The translations under genes were made by a program, and so were the position numbers. Shown here in pieces: positions 11,988 to 12,141 of a stretch of 12,141 nt of DNA (its first letter is position 1; every line of letters starts with the position of its first letter). This DNA is from Actinomycetota bacterium (GTDB lineage: Bacteria > Actinomycetota > Actinomycetes > Streptosporangiales > Streptosporangiaceae): NCBI GenBank assembly GCA_003242605.1, contig QGUZ01000140.1:1-12141 (forward strand). Reading direction: 5' to 3'. Below the pieces are notes generated by a model. The model was not told the DNA's origin, did not search any database, and was given only the letters and a program-made list of their open reading frames with translations.

Positions 11988-12141
11988 TCGCGGCACGGGT
12001 ACGGCGGGCCGCCCCCCCCGCCCCCGCCCCCCCCCCGGCGGGGCCGGCCCCCCCCCGCCGCGCCGGCCACCCCGCCCGCCCCCGCGCCGCCCTTCGCCCG
12101 CCCCCGGTGCTGGGGGCCCCGCCCGCGCACCCATCGCTGTT
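11988..12141. other. C-rich low-complexity tail
   Basis: The 154 bases after the dehydratase stop are extremely C-rich on the plus strand. Runs of 8, 5, 10 and 9 cytosines occur at 12012-12019, 12021-12025, 12027-12036 and 12048-12056. No gene is supported. A 6-bp hairpin (GCCCCC 12100-12105 with GGGGGC 12112-12117) is present. The minus strand could form G-quadruplexes. Confidence 0.6.

Noticed and set aside
10233..12134. Very long minus-strand open frame (633 codons) opposite the dehydratase
   Set aside because: It is the mirror of a high-GC gene: His/Gly/Ala/Arg-rich, with no family motifs, and it runs through the C-rich tail. The plus-strand dehydratase has all its catalytic motifs.
12001..12141. 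CRISPR-like or tandem-repeat array in the C-rich tail
   Set aside because: The runs are irregular homopolymers, without a constant repeat unit or spacers.

Overview
The window looks like chromosomal DNA of a high-GC actinobacterium. It is very G+C-rich throughout, with GTG starts, GGAGG-type ribosome sites and GC-rich hairpin terminators without long T-tracts. It also carries actinobacterial markers: a homodimeric-type pyruvate dehydrogenase E1, DUF3052 and DUF1918 proteins, a one-Cys AhpE peroxiredoxin and a DtxR/IdeR-type iron box. I cannot name a genus.

Left part (1-3262): the 5' end of aceE leaves on the minus strand. Diverging from it on the plus strand are a DUF1918 protein, a YjbQ-family protein, a DUF3052 protein, AhpE and a four-CxxC zinc-ribbon protein, followed by tRNA-Val(UAC). 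From memory, aceE divergent from a DUF3052 gene next to ahpE also occurs in Mycobacterium tuberculosis (Rv2241, Rv2239c, Rv2238c).

Scar (3263-4020): directly 3' of the tRNA are two hairpins and the C-terminal remnant of a tyrosine recombinase (phage/plasmid integrase type). Beyond it is a VOC/glyoxalase-family gene with a frameshift and no normal start. I read this as the decayed site of an element that once integrated at the tRNA.

Dicarboxylate module (4036-7862): a CitA/DcuS-type histidine kinase and its CitB/DcuR-type response regulator overlap by 4 bases on the minus strand. Across a short shared promoter region lies a DctA-type Na+/H+:C4-dicarboxylate symporter. The kinase probably senses an extracellular di- or tricarboxylate and the regulator probably switches on dctA. 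A hairpin follows the regulator and a perfect 14-bp hairpin follows dctA.

Right part (7885-12141): a PfkB-family sugar kinase converges on dctA. Then come a siderophore-interacting flavoprotein with an iron box in its promoter (both minus strand), and an IlvD/Edd-family sugar-acid dehydratase on the plus strand. The window ends in about 150 bases of extremely C-rich, low-complexity DNA.

I found no clear novel multi-gene system. The points most worth checking are the integrase scar, the inverted repeat before ahpE, the iron box, the candidate dct operator and the two homopolymer-rich 3' ends.
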